Shown: piece after piece, positions 26,655 through 39,318 of the stretch | How the letters are laid out: each line of letters begins with the position of its first letter | Position numbering within the stretch: position 1 is the stretch's first letter | Assembly: GCA_947095535.1 (NCBI GenBank) | Contig: OX352773.1 | Span: forward strand, 154,064,771-154,128,770 | Reading direction: 5' to 3' | DNA: 64,000 bases | Source: Poecilobothrus nobilitatus | Taxonomy: Eukaryota > Arthropoda > Insecta > Diptera > Dolichopodidae | Program-made: the position numbers and the translations under genes | Notes under the pieces: generated by a model | Seen by the model: the letters and a program-made list of their open reading frames with translations, nothing else | What the model was told of the DNA's origin: nothing | The model's database searches: none

Positions 26655-26930
26655 ACGTGATTTTTTGAAATATAGTGTTGGACTTTAACCAACCAAAACT
26701 ATCCCCTTTTAAAACAAACTTTATTTTGGGATGTTTAATACAAGTGTACAGTTTAGTTTACGGTATAATGAATGTGGAAAAAATTATTAGTGAAAGGGAC
26801 TAAAAATTTAGGATTATGTAGAATAAGGAAAACATGAAAAAATTTGGAAGGACATTTTGAAGAAAGATGTTAATATTATTTTTAAAAATTACAAAATCGT
26901 CTTTGAGTTACTAACTTTCGGAACACTTGC
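26655..26930 (+). repeat. unclassified dispersed repeat, copy a
   Basis: Matches the reverse complement of 31800-32060 along most of its length. Shared blocks in order are AGTGTTGGACTTTAACCA, CCCCTTTTAAAACAAACTTT, TGTACAGTTTRGTTTA, GAATAAGGAAAAC/GATAAAGGAAAC and TTTGGARGG..ATTTTGAAGAA. The two copies are diverged by many substitutions and small indels, so the repeat is old. No reading frame survives in either copy and no terminal repeats are visible. Confidence 0.7.
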
Positions 26931-28929
26931 TATGGTGTCTGTTTCGACAAACACGACGTACGTGTAACTAAAAAAAATTCTATAAGCTGTGTTACGCCAT
27001 TTTAGAAGTTATACAGTGCATTGATGGACATTTGATCCACGCATGATGCAACTGTACAGAAAAAGCTGAGTGGAATGAACTTTAAGGTAGCACTAAGATC
27101 GTTAATAAGACGAATAGCTGCAGTAAAAATGTGTGCATTATACTTGATTCTAGGCCTAACGAACATTTTACAAATAGATAAATATATAGGATATCCTTAT
27201 TACTGAATTATATAAGAATACCTAGTAAATAATCATAGGTATCTAAAAAAGAGAAACCAGTTCTAAAATTATATTTTGTTACGAAAATACTTTAAAGTTC
27301 TTTTCAAAACCAATTTAGTGTTTTTTAAATAAACAAGAGAATTGAATAACAATCGAAATGAATTAAAGCGTAGCCTCTTTATTCTTCAATACATGCTTTT
27401 CTTACAATAATTAAAGGCTTCTATTTAACGGGGTAAAGTATATTAATTTTTTTTTATTAAGACCTCTTTCTCTTATAGGTAAAATAAAAAACAACAGGTG
27501 GATTATTATCTCATTTTTATCACCCATACACACATAATAACCAGAAATTATTTAAGATTACATATCTTAACAAATTAATATATGCGTAGAACTTTTGATA
27601 TAATGAGTACTACAAAAAAAAAAAGTCCAAAAGTTTTTAGGGTACTTAATTTCTGATGAACATGATTATAAAGATTACCCATCATTTTTTTTTTTTTTTG
27701 TATAAAGGCTGTTTTTAAATTTAATAAATTTAAGTAAAAAAAAGAGCATCAATTATTTACATCAATCTAGAACATCCAAAAGTAAAACAAATTTATTAAA
27801 AAAAAAATCTGCTCTTGACCATATGAAAATGAAATGATTTCATAATTATATTTCTTTGCTTCTGTATAAAAATTATTATTATTTTTTTTTTTTTGCATTC
27901 TGTACTTCTTATAATTATTGTAAAAAATCTGTTCCATCAATAAAACGTCATTTAATTTGTTATACTTTTCATATATGCACTGACGGCAGCAATCAGTAGT
28001 CATACCTTAACTTATATGCATTTTATAAATATTACAATCTGTTCTTCAATCATGCCTTAAATCTGTAAGGAAAATTTTCAAGTAATTTACATAAAAAAAC
28101 GCTGGACTAAACTGAAAAACCACAGAAATAAAATTAATAATTTTAAAAAAAAATATATCCATATATATATATATATATATATGTGTATTTGTAATAAGAA
28201 TAATTTAAAAAAAAAAATTTTTGAAATTGGAAAAAATCCAAAAATTTGTACAAACAATAATTGCAAATGCAACAATTTTAACATGAATGAATGAATCTTA
28301 TGAATTGCCTTCATCCCATACAACATAGATTCAATCACTGTAGCATTATCGCAACAGTATATTACCTTCAGAATAGTGTATGTGTATCACATTTTAAGTA
28401 AAAAATATTTTGTAATAAAACAAAAGAAAAAATTATTTACGAAACGTTTTAACAGTAAAATCACATCACACATCATATTTTCTTTACATCAGAATAAACC
28501 ATCATATAAGCATATATACATTATATGTTTAATACACTTTATATAGGGAAGCCCTAAGCATTGAATCTTTTATAATATTATAGTATTATATTATGGATTA
28601 ACATACTTATTTAAAAAACTGGCCCATATCGTTATAAAAAAAAAAAACAAAATTCAAAGAAAAAAAAAACAAATTTCATATATCTGCTGTACTCTTCATA
28701 CATTTATAAACATATAGGATTACATGGACATATAAGCGTTAAAAGCGTTAAAATATATCGTTACTTTATGTATTCAAAGTTTGTAGTTTATGTATTCAAA
28801 AAACTAAAGTTTTTAAAACGATTTAAATAAATGAAAAATAGTTAATTTCAACTAAAATATATCTGTCTGTCAGAGTACCTTTTTCTTGTCATTCGATGTT
28901 CCAATCTGCGCAAACAATAATCGTAGACG
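26931..28929. other. non-coding stretch, no gene seen
   Basis: 26931-27150 is less AT-rich and may continue the dispersed repeat, but it has no partner in this window. Further on is AT-rich DNA with a (TA)n run at about 28158-28183. The frames at 27767-28003 and 28087-28338 (minus) lack motifs. Confidence 0.5.
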
Positions 28930-29118
28930 TTTTTTTTTTTAGCGCATTTCCTCACCACATAAATGTAACAAGAAAATTACGCATCTTTCATTTACAGGCG
29001 TGGCTGTACATGTCGTAATTACTTTTATGATTTGTGTGGGATTCGAACCAACACTGCGTCGGTGTTTACAGCGTATTTTATATATTCTTACCCACTAGGC
29101 CACCGAGGCCCCCGTAGA
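28922..29118 (-). mobile_element. tRNA-derived SINE, copy 6
   Basis: Minus-strand copy. The T-run tail is at 28930-28940, the B box is GGATTCGAACCAACAC on the plus strand (about 29040-29055), and the head ends at 29112. CGTAGA is present on both sides (28922-28927 and 29113-29118), a possible but short TSD. Confidence 0.9.
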
Positions 29119-30011
29119 TATTTTAATTAAGACTTGAATTACAAAATTAAAGTCTGCATATTATGGTTTGTTTATGTCATCAAATAACTTGGTTAGGATT
29201 TAATAATTTTTCAAAAAACGGCTAATTATCGTCTTTGCGAAGCTAATAAGTATCATGAATATCAGAATATAGCTTAAGTCTCTTTCAAAACTTTATTAAT
29301 TGTATCGCTGAATATTTGTAAGCGTCACTATTCTTCATTTTAATACCATGTGACTGCATTTCAATCATAAATTGGAAAGTAAGTAGGAAAAACAATAAAA
29401 TTGGAAAATTCAAACCAATAAAAATATGCAACAAAAAAATTACAGTGTTAGCCATTTCAAGTAAAGACAGCTATTAATTGTTTAAAACCAAAAGAAATGT
29501 TTCAGCTAATAATAAAAGAAATTTTCATAGTATAAGCCAATGATGGAGGTTTTTGAAATCAATTTAGACAATTGAGCTAACAATAGATAAAATAAGGAAA
29601 AATTTTATCTACTATTTCTTATAGCAGCATATTACGTTGCAGAAACATTGCTATTAAAGAGTAGTAGAAAATAAAAAAAACATTAAAGTAGTGACTAGTG
29701 ATAAGGAAAGAATCGAAAGAATCGAAAGAATTTAGTTCTGGTTATAAAAAAAAAATGCTTAAAATTTCCACAACGCAATATCACACTTATTTTCCGCTAT
29801 AGTAAGAATTTAATTAAATTCAGATTATAACAAAAGATATAGCTATAAATAATAAATCAAAAATATATAGCTATTGTTTTTGGGTCGCACCGAAAGCAGC
29901 GATTGCCAGAAAAATTAACTGATCTGTTATTGATTTTAGAAGCATAATAGGATCAGAAATTGTTAATAAAAAAGTCTGCTGGTAACACCATGTTAATTAG
30001 CCAAACAACAC
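29119..30011. other. AT-rich non-coding stretch, no gene seen
   Basis: No recognised repeat. A short CG-containing patch at about 29881-29910 gives no identifiable product. Confidence 0.5.
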
Positions 30012-30135
30012 GAGTATTTATTTATGACGAACGTTTTACTTTCGCTTCATACCCTGTTTTTTTATAAAATAATATAGTGATTTAAGAAAAGAGGGTATGA
30101 GACGAAGAGTAAAACGTTATTCATAACAATACTCC
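30012..30135. repeat. inverted repeat with arms of about 48 bp
   Basis: The left arm (about 30012-30060) contains AACGTTTTACTTTCGCTTCA then TACCCT. The right arm (about 30088-30135) contains AGGGTATGAGACGAAGAGTA then AAACGTT. They pair over roughly 48 bp with a few mismatches around a 27-bp AT-rich loop. This could be a small MITE or foldback remnant. No TSD assigned. Confidence 0.7.
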
Positions 30136-31799
30136 TATAGCTTGGATGAATTCCTTTAATATTTCAGCATTTTTGTGAGAAAAAACCGAAACCGAAGTTT
30201 AGTAGGAATTAGGTTATCCTGTAGTTAATTTAATGTCGGCAAGTTATTAGAGAAAATAAGATAGATAATTGTAACTCCTTTTTTAACATCAAACCTTGGC
30301 AGCACCCTATTGTCTCTTAATACATGAATAAAAAGGAGCTTAAAAGTTCAAAAAACTTTTATAATACCTACTGAAAATGATTACTATTCTGAAACTGGAA
30401 GAACCGGAAAATTCAAATGGATAAAACAGAACAGTTTTATGATTAACTGTAATTAAATTCACTGTATTATACTTTTCTTTTCTTAGTTTTTTTTTTTCTG
30501 GTTTGAATTCATAAGTTTTATTGTGTACCTCTTTACTAAAAAAACAACAATTTTTTTTCTCATTTTAAGCGGTTTTCAGAAAAGCAAAAAAAAAAAACGC
30601 GCGATTTACGCCAATGTATGGATTAAAAAAAAAAACAAATTTGCTTTTAAAATGCAATTTAAGACTTTACATACATACATATAACAAGAATAAGAAAACG
30701 GAGATGATTTTTATGAGATTATGATGATATGGAAGATGCGATGAAAATATAAATTCATAAAACATAAAAATACTTTTATATCTTAAAGATCGTTTTCTTT
30801 TTATTTATTTTTTTTTTTGTATGTTATGAAGTATAAAAATGCAATAAAAAAAACAAAAATTGCCAAGGCGACATTTTTAATTTTTTGTTTTTTTTTTATT
30901 TCTAAGATAGCGCTTCAGATTTCATGAATTTTTAGAAAAATGATAAAAAAAAATTTACTAATCTTTGCATGTAGCATAGTAGATACTGAATTTAATATAT
31001 TATGTGGTGGTATTATGTTATAAAATGATATTGCATAACTATATAACTATATATATATGTATATTATATTTCTATATTATTCCATCATCATTAGTAATAC
31101 GGTAGCAAAATTTAATTTACAAAGAGCAAAACTAAAAAAAAAAAACAAATAATCCGCTCTTCAAAAATCCGATTATAATTTATACAGATATTTTAAAATG
31201 GGCGCGAGATAATTATACAATAATGAAAAAAAGAAAAATTCAATGCAAAGTAAAGCAAAGCATTAAATCAATCTTGAGTCTTATCGTAAATTAATGAAAA
31301 AAAACAAAAATAAAAATACACAACAAAGGGCATTAAAAAAGGGTCAGATTAAAACTTACATACAAAAAAAAAAAATCTGGCTTTGATTATAAATATGAAC
31401 ATATTTTTTAATTGATTTTACATAATTCATAATTTACAAAAAAATTTATTTTTATTTTTTTAATGTATTATCAGATAAATTTGATTTTATTTAGAAATTA
31501 AATAAAGTGAAGCTTATATAGTTTAATAAAAAAAAAAAAAACGTTAAATAAGCTTGTATTTAAAAATGTTTTTAATTAAAGAATTACAAATTTTTATTTT
31601 AAGTTAAGTACAACATTTCTTACTTTCTAAATGTTTCGTTGAAAGCAGTTTTAAGTTTAAATTGAGTTTTACTTTGAGTTGTAATGTTAAAAAAGTAATC
31701 GTTTGTCAACAAAAATAACTTAAACAATCCTATATATATTCAGAATAATAAGATGAAGATCCTAACAATTTACACTGTATAATTTAACCTTCAACTATT
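30136..31799. other. AT-rich non-coding stretch, no gene seen
   Basis: Homopolymer-rich DNA without recognised content. Confidence 0.6.
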
Positions 31800-32060
31800 T
31801 GAGTTCTGTAATTCATATGTGTACGATATAATGAAATTTAAGAAGAACATTAAATTCCTTCTTCAAAATAACCCTCCAAATTGTTTCCTTTATCTTCCAT
31901 AATTCTAATTATCCCAAAACCAATTTCCCAAATAATCGATTCCTCATCCTTTTCCCATAAACCAAACTGTACATTGTATAACTATATGTATTAAAGGATC
32001 CATCCTAAAGTTTGGTTTTAAAGGGGGTGGTTAAAGTCCAACACTACCTATAATGCCCCT
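31800..32060 (-). repeat. unclassified dispersed repeat, copy b
   Basis: Inverted partner of 26655-26930 (see the block list there). The end nearest 32060 (AGTGTTGGACTTTAACCACC on the minus strand) is the best conserved and may be a true terminus, since similarity fades just beyond it. Confidence 0.7.
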
Positions 32061-32164
32061 CGTAAAAAAAATAATATCTATCTACTCTATGCCCCTCGTA
32101 TAGAGTAGATAGATATTATTAATAAACTATTCTATGCCCCTCGTAAAAAAAATAATATCTATCA
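32051..32164. repeat. perfect 20-bp hairpin within a direct repeat
   Basis: AATAATATCTATCTACTCTA at 32070-32089 pairs perfectly with 32101-32120 across an 11-nt loop (TGCCCCTCGTA). The unit ATGCCCCTCGTAAAAAAAAT followed by AATATCTATC also occurs directly at about 32053-32082 and 32133-32162. Such a fresh-looking palindrome plus direct repeat suggests template switching during replication. Confidence 0.85.
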
Positions 32165-32686
32165 TTACTTAAAGGAATAAAATACATTGTTTTTGGTTTT
32201 TTCGCTATTTGTTAAGTTACGCAATTGTTCGCAATTAGAAAATTTGTTCGCATTATAATAATTATAATATTGGATTGCAATTCAAGCTTTATCATCAAAT
32301 ATTAAAACCAATGTTTTAAAAAAACATCTTACACTAAACCACTCTACTTAATAATTTTAGTCACTTAATAACTTTATACTTAATCGCACTTTATAATAAT
32401 AAGTTCTTATACATTGTTATTGACATTATATCAGTTTTAAATTTAACGATTAATTACCGCACCGAAATTTTAACAAGAAATAGCTTTTTCAGTCCAAGTT
32501 TTAATTTTTTACATCATTTTAAATTATTTAATTCTGCGTCTCGACTTGACTTGAAATTGGCAATTCATTCAGATATGTTACATACGCATATAAATTTTGT
32601 TAATCATCCTCTTCACTGACATGATTTTTTTTCTAGCCAGTTTAACCGATACTATAATACGTATAATAGCCATTAGCTATCATATG
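32165..32686. other. AT-rich non-coding gap
   Basis: Nothing recognised. Confidence 0.55.
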
Positions 32687-32903
32687 AATATTCGATGAAT
32701 GGGACATCGGTGGCCTAGCGGATAAGAGCGTATAAAATATGCTGCAAACAACGAGGGAGTGTGGATTCGAATCCCACACACATCGTAAGAGTTATTCTCC
32801 CTTACGACATTTACAGCCACGCCTGAGAAGAAAAGGCTGTGTAATTTCCTGTCCACATTTATGTGGTAGAGAAATACAATAAAAAAAAAAATATTCGATA
32901 AAT
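32687..32903 (+). mobile_element. tRNA-derived SINE, copy 7, full length with TSD
   Basis: Full-length copy. The A box is TGGCCTAGCGGATAAG, the B box GATTCGAATCC, and the tail region is TGTCCACATTTATGTGG then GAGAAATACAATAAAA. It is flanked by AATATTCGATGAAT (32687-32700) and AATATTCGATAAAT (32890-32903), a 14-bp TSD with one difference. The minus-strand frame at 32680-32943 is the antisense of this SINE. Confidence 0.95.
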
Positions 32904-35900
32904 TTTCAATACGATTACATATATATGATATACAAAAACACAATCCTAACTACAATAGTCATAACTCATAACCCAAATCGTTAAAAAAACGTCACATTAC
33001 TATTGATTATATACGATTTGCATGCTCTCTCATAACTGCACGAAAGCTTTTTACATGACAATGACAATGAATGAAGGTTTACTTATGATTAATATTAGTT
33101 AGTTACATGAATAATGTCTTGAAAACGTACAAAAACATTTGATATGACATAATGATATGATAGCTAATAACTTTTATAGTTATGGGTAATCTGATACAGT
33201 GATAGTAGTAATTTAATTCAGTGACATTTCGTATAAAAACAAACATGGCTGAAAATGTTTGTAAATACGTTAGAGGAATTGTCAAGTTTTCTCAAGAAAG
33301 ATGTGCATCAAATAAAAGAAATAATATTACTACTAAAATACTACTGTACTAAAATAATTTATACATAGATTATAATTTTAATTTAAAAATAAAACTAATT
33401 AATGATAAAAATATCATTTTTAGTAAAGCATTCTAAATGTTGCTATTCCAAACTTTGAAAATTCTAAATAGTGAATATTTATTTCAGTTTTGACATTTGA
33501 GTTAAAAAATATTTTCGTAAAACCTATGGATATGTGAACCAACTAACTTTGTTGCTATATGAAGTATGCACTAACTTAGTGACTCTTAAATCAAGACGCA
33601 GCGTAAAATTAAATCGTTTTAGAATAAATAAGTATATGATTTCTTAACTTTTTCTTTTTCAAAATTAAAATATGATATTCATAAATAAATACCACATCAA
33701 TAAGTTAGTAAGTTTTCACTAATCTACAAATAATTTATTTGTTGAGAAAAAGAAAGAAAAAAAAAAAATTTAATCGTTAATAAAATAATATTTATTTATT
33801 TTTACAATAAACACTTTTATACAAAGGGAAAATATACACACCTTATACAAAATGTTCACAGGTGTATAAAATTCACAATTTTCCTTAATTTTAAAATCAA
33901 AAAGAAAAAAAAAAGCAACAAATTGTAAAGACATAAATAAACTAGCAAGTTACTGTTAACAAAAAAAAAAAAAAAAAAAACAGTATTTGTACAGTATTTA
34001 TTATTTTTCCTTTAATAAGTATCTATAGTATGTTTTTCACTTCTATTGTTATTCTTAAACTGTTATTTTTTTTTTGTATCCAAAAAAGAACAAAATAATA
34101 TTTTAAACAATAAGTTTTTTTTTTTTTCTCTTATTTAATTTATATTTATTGAATAGTGTTTATTTTTTTGGGATGTGAAAATGTCGACATTTTATTTTTC
34201 TAAGTACATATTTTCTATCTCTTTTTTTTATTTCTTTTTTTTTCTTTTACTTTTTTTTTTTTTTTTAATTTCTTTAAACTTAATTTATTGTTACTTTCGT
34301 TTATTGAAACGTTGATTGGCGTCAGCACATCAACACAGCATTCATCCAATATGAATTATTCGAATATGTTTGTATGTATATGTGTTTTAAAGGTAGATAC
34401 AAAATATAACAATAGTGCATCATTGTCAAAAAAGTTCTAAGTTATAAACAAAAACAAAAAAACAAACTTTTAAACGAAACAAAAAAAAAAAAAAAAAAAA
34501 TATCTAGCCGGAAAAAGGGAGAACTTAACATTAGAACTGAATATACAAAAGTGAGCAAATAATTTAACGTTAATAAAATATCAGTGATTTCATTAATTAG
34601 TTATTATTTTATTAATATCAAAAAATTTATTTTCACCAATACCTTAAATTAAATCTGTTTTGAACTCTCTCTAAACTGTTAAATGAAGATTAAAAGTTCA
34701 ATAGAAATAGCTTGCATTAATAAAACTTATAGCTACGAAAATGCAACTAAGTAAAATATTTGAAATGAAAAACAAATTTAAGTTACAAATTGTAAGATCT
34801 TTATGTGATAGGTATACTTTAAATAAAATCAAAAAAAACGGGAAGGGATAAGTACAACTTGAGAAATAAAATCAATAGCACCCAAAAATAGCAAGACAAA
34901 AGATTAAATTTTAGTTTTTTTTTTAAATAAAAGAGATGTGATGGATCGTAATGTCAGATGTAAGAATTTTTCCGAACTAAAACATCTTATCCGTTCACCT
35001 AGATTCTTGATACAATATTTTTGAAATATTAAAATTGAGGCTAAGGTCCTTGTATCAAAAATGTAATTATTTCCGATCTAACAACACTTTCCACAATAAT
35101 ACATATTATTTATTTTCTATTCTACATTGTTTATTTTGCTAAAGACAGACTGCCAAAGAATTCCGATACATAAATACTTTATTTTCTTGAATAAAGAAGA
35201 AATTTTTAAATACTAAAGAAAAAGGCAATTTATAGTTAAGAGAACAAAAAAACATTTAAAAAAAAATGTAATAAACAATCAACAATAGCGAACAAAATAA
35301 TTTAAAACAAGAAGCCAAGAAGCTATATGAAAGAACAAAAAAGAAAAACTAAACGATGAAATTTATCTAAAATCAACACAATTAATTGACAAACAGTTCC
35401 TGAAACTGTCAAAAAGTTTTTCTTTATCTTCATATTTCTTCTATTTTATTTTTTATTTACTTTACGATCTTGAAAATAAAAAAACATAATCTAATCCCAT
35501 GTCCCATGGGTAAGTCTAAAACAAAGTTCATAAAAATCACTTTATATTAACTTGAACTTCTTAATTTTGTGAAGAAAATTTTATTTTTATTTTTAAATTA
35601 TTAAAAACAAAATATGTATTCTCGAAAAAAAAAGAAAAATAAACAATGACATTTGATTTGACATATTTGACATTTTTATGAAATGATTTTTTTAGATATT
35701 TTAATATTCTTTTTATTTTTTTTTTTTTAAAAAGAATTAATATAATATAATAATAATATTTATTTTATTGTTTTTTTTTTATTGTTACTATGTATATAAA
35801 AATTGAAAGTGTACTTGAAATTAAAGCGACTGCTATAAAGTGTATTATACTGTAAAGTATGTACTAGATGGCGTACGTTCTATTTCCTATAGGGAATTTG

Positions 35901-36299
35901 TTTAAAGTTTGAAAAAAATTGTTGGATAAAAATGGGGGATGAAAATATTTAGAGTAAAAGAAATCAATTGAAATTGATATTAAAAGAAATTACTTATTAT
36001 GAGAAAACGAAAATTACTTAAAACTTGGGAAGTTAAGAATTCCTTAAGTGCTTAATAAAAAATATTAAATTATTTTATAATTGAATAAATAAAACTATTA
36101 CTAAAACTAAACAATTTAAACAAAGAATGATAATTTATACTATTGAACAAGGATAGTTATATAGGTATGTATGTATTTATAATTTCGTTGAATTGAAAAA
36201 ATGTGTGATAAATTAAAATAATAACAAGAAATTAAAATGTCGCTAGTTTTAAAACTTCTCAATACTGAAGCAATCGAATTCAAGGGAAAGTTTTTCAAA
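32904..36299. other. AT-rich non-coding stretch, no gene seen
   Basis: Long homopolymer-rich region with poly-A at about 33961-33980 and 34480-34500 and poly-T at about 34250-34266. No gene or repeat family identified. Confidence 0.6.
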
Positions 36300-37425
36300 A
36301 TATATAACAATAATGTTTCGGGTTCTTCATTGGTAGACTATAAAGTGGTCAGGAATAATGCAAGAGAGTTACCAATCAACAAAAGTTTCTTTGCAATCAA
36401 AGGTTGACAAGAAAAATAATCAACCTCCCAGTGCTTTGCAGCAAATTCTACACTCCCTCCTACAATACAATCTCCCTCAGTATTACCTTCTGTTGATCCC
36501 ACTAGTGTTAAAGCTCTCCAAAGGGCATAGTTTCGAACTCGAATTGTAGTGAAAGTTCTCAAGAATCTGAATGTCAAAAAGCCAACTGGTCCTGATGGAA
36601 TTCCTGCAATGGTTCTTCGACATATTGGCTCTCTAATTTCGAAACCTATGCGCAATCCTTTCTCTTTATCATTTTCAATTTGTAGATATCCCAGCAAATG
36701 GAAAATTGCACACATTTCTCCAATTCCTAAAAAAATGACCCCTCCAATTACCGACCAATCACTATTACTTCCGTCATTTCCAAAGTTATGGAAATTGTAA
36801 TAAATAGAAGGTGGATGAGATGATATCTCAAAACCTTCGATCAAATATGGCATTCTGCTTTTTAAAGTAATTGTCAAGCTATTGATTTAGGTAATTCCTT
36901 TTGCAAATGGATTGAGGATTTTCCCTCGAGTCGTCGTATTCGTGTTCTTGTCGACAGTTCATGTCCGACTCTTGAAATAAATGCTGGCGTTCCATAAGCC
37001 TCTGCCTTATCTCCAACTCTATTTTTGATTTGACTTTCCTCTACCCTTAATTCAATCCATAGTTTCGTCGATGATGTCGATGGTGGCATCCTATGATTTC
37101 ATTAAGAAATCCAATTCCACATCTGCCGCAATCAGTCTAAAGAGAAATATGATGGTCAGCCTGATTAACCACGACTTAACTAAAATAGCTGACTGAGGTA
37201 AAGCAAACAGAGTTGAGTTCTACACCTCAAAAACTCAAAGCTGTCTGATTTTTTGCAAAAGAAATCAATTTGACCCAATTCTCCGATTCCAAAGGAAAAA
37301 TTTGCAACGATCAGGAAGTCTAAATATTTTAGGCATACAGCTAAATAAAAAAATGCTATGGAATGATCATATTTTTGATATAGCTAAAACCGCTGCTAAA
37401 TTTTTGTATTCGGATATTTAAGGAC
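36300..37425 (+). pseudogene. Jockey/CR1-like reverse transcriptase remnant
   Basis: Plus-strand pieces of a LINE ORF2 appear in the right order but in changing frames. A linker at about 36440-36530 (TLPPTIQSPSVLPSVDPTSV) is followed by NLNVKKPTGPDGIP (36561-36605), the conserved start of the reverse transcriptase fingers, and then KWKIAHISPIPKK (about 36700-36738). DLGNSFCKWIEDFPSSRRIR lies near 36890-36945. At 37063-37074 is FVDD, equivalent to catalytic YADD. INHDLTKIADWGKANRVEFY and a LNILGIQLNKKMLWNDHI thumb segment run to about 37385. Motif A (FDxVWH) is not intact. At least four frameshifts or stops are present. The longest open frames on the minus strand (36338-36877, 36874-37089) are antisense shadows. 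Confidence 0.8.
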
Positions 37426-37800
37426 TGTAGCTAGAACCTTCAAATTTTGGGCGCTGATTCAGAAGAGTAACACCAATCCGTATACCAAATTTGATTGAAA
37501 TTCGAGACTTTTTTTTTGTCTGACCACGTGGTTTTTTAAAACAAATCATATTTTATTCGAACATTATGACGGGGTTCCACTACAGTTTCCGAGCTCAACA
37601 TTTGTTGCAGAGGTCCTAATCACAACACTAACCTTTATACTAAATTTCATTCTAATCGAATAAGAATTACATGAGTTATTCTGATAACAAGTTTTTGCAG
37701 CAGCTGACAAGGACGCGGTCGCGGAATTTCGCAAAAATTTTTTTTGTTTTAATTCTACACTTTTAAAAACGCCCACAAAATTAGTTTCAGCGAACCTATT
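37426..37800. repeat. unclassified, less AT-rich non-coding block
   Basis: Distinct from its surroundings, with segments such as TACCAAATTTGATTGAAATT and GACAAGGACGCGGTCGCGG. Phrases like 'ACTAAATTTCATTCTAATCG' are typical of non-coding interiors of insect transposable elements, but no partner exists in this window. The minus frame at 37564-37776 has no motif. Confidence 0.4.
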
Positions 37801-38306
37801 TTTTTTTTTCGAAAACCAATTAGAACATTCATAGCTTTATACTAGGAGTAATAAATAAACAACACTTTTAAGAAACAGCTTCCTAATAGTTAAAGGTACA
37901 CATTATCGAATTTATTGGCCATTTTGGAGAAATTGTATGATAATCTGTAAAAATATTTTTATGTTAGTGCTGATGAGCAAAAATTTCTGTCGAATCCAAA
38001 CTCGTACGATAAACTACAAATAAAAATCTGCTTAAAAATTCTGTAATAACACTACAGACAAATTTATTTTTTTTATTATCGGACGATTTAAATCTACCTA
38101 TTTCCATTTGGTGCTTGTTCTACATGAAAACCGGTTAGTTATAGATCGCTTCTTTTAGTTGCAGAATAAATGGAAAAAAGTGTTTTAGTCATTTTTTTTA
38201 CTTCTACTAATATAATTATTTTACTTCTAAATAACATATCCTGCCATACCCAGCTTGCAATTATCGTTGCTTCCATATAATATAAATACATTTAAAAATA
38301 TTATTA
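37801..38306. other. non-coding gap
   Basis: AT-rich sequence with nothing recognised. It may include eroded element sequence upstream of the HelB fragment. Confidence 0.5.
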
Positions 38307-38800
38307 TTTTTTTTAACCATGGGTAGGTCTCATAAAAACATTAATGTTGTAGAACAACTTTTTTATGTAGCCCCGTCCATTAAGGAGCTACAGCCCCTTA
38401 AACTTTGAAAAAGCCCTATTTTTAAATGTGTATATCTTATCTTGTGCTTAACACTTTTTCAATCTGAAAACGCCATTCGACAAATACAAAATTACTATAA
38501 AAATTATACAATTTTCTTAAATTTAGTATTTAAATTTACTGCTATGTGAAAACCAAATTTTGCATGATTTTTCTACATTCATAACTCCGGCACGCTTTTA
38601 GATAGAGACTTGAAATTTTGAGATAAGAAAGAACTTTGAGATTTAGTATAAGTTTGCTCCGGAAATTTTTTTTGGACCACCCAGAATTTATGAGCTATTA
38701 AGGCTCAAAAATTGAAAATTTGCTATCTTTAGACACCAGTAACTTAGGCACCTGTACAAATTTTTCTTCGAAAAGGCATAAAAATTAAAACTCCATTAAT
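38307..38800 (+). mobile_element. HelB Helentron-like element, internal fragment
   Basis: Closely matches 43293-43790 and 50313-50800. It begins at TTTTAACCATGGGTAGGTCTC and runs through GGAGCTACAGCCCCT, CATAACTCCGGCACGCTTTT and TAACTTAGGCACCTGTAC. The hairpin end with its GTCC tract and the far subterminal repeat are both absent, so this is an internal fragment of about 490 bp. It stops right before the 12-bp hairpin at 38803. Confidence 0.85.
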
Positions 38801-38802
38801 AT

Positions 38803-38849
38803 AAGTACACGACTAAGAGCCGCTTTATAAAAGCTACAGTCGTGTACTT
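38803..38849. repeat. 12-bp perfect hairpin
   Basis: AAGTACACGACT (38803-38814) and AGTCGTGTACTT (38838-38849) pair perfectly across a 23-nt loop that itself contains GAGCCGCTTTATAAAAGC. It may be the terminus of another element. It is too AT-poor to be chance pairing of simple sequence, and it lacks a T-run typical of a bacterial terminator, which would not apply here anyway. Confidence 0.75.
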
Positions 38850-38887
38850 TCTTTATTTTTTTGGCTTTATTAAAAGTCTCTTTATTA

Positions 38888-39318
38888 AATTTTATTATAA
38901 CCACAAAAATCTGATGAAATATGAACAAAGAAAATATTAGAAACAAAATTCAAAGATATAACATTTAAATCCGACCTTTTAAAGTATACCTATGCTACTT
39001 TATTTTAAATCTAATCTCATTAAATCATTAAAATTATTTTGTCTAATCTCATTAAATCATTAAAATTATGCTCAATGGCTGACAACCAAAATTGAAACAT
39101 ATAATTATATTATATTTGTTTAGAAAAATAAAATTTAATTTCCGAAGGCCAAAACTGCTACTCCAACATCAATTTTTAAGAAAACATTAATTATGCATAC
39201 GACATATTATATCCTATAAACACATTTGGAGCCATAAGGGTAAAAATATAAAAAAAAAAAAAAAAACAAATATTTAATACAATTTTATTGAGTCTTTTAT
39301 TGCTTTAAAGGATAACAA
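38888..39318. repeat. 430-bp direct repeat, left copy
   Basis: Base-for-base the same as 39959-40388 except for one A in a poly-A run (17 versus 16). It contains a smaller tandem duplication of CTAATCTCATTAAATCATTA then AAATTAT (27 bp, 5-bp spacer). On the minus strand DVGVAVLAFGN near 39150 faintly resembles the 'GGVAIL' start of LINE endonucleases. There are no TG...CA ends, so it is not an obvious LTR. Confidence 0.93.

Noticed and set aside
32680..32943. Frames sharing HSLxxSGVAVNV/ACFIRSYPLGH-like peptides at several loci (23772, 32680, 55167)
   Set aside because: The shared peptide is the translated antisense of the SINE family and not a conserved protein.
36338..37089. Longest open frame of the window (179 residues, minus strand) and its neighbour
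   Set aside because: They are antisense to a frameshifted reverse transcriptase whose motifs (KKPTGPDGIP, FVDD) read on the plus strand.
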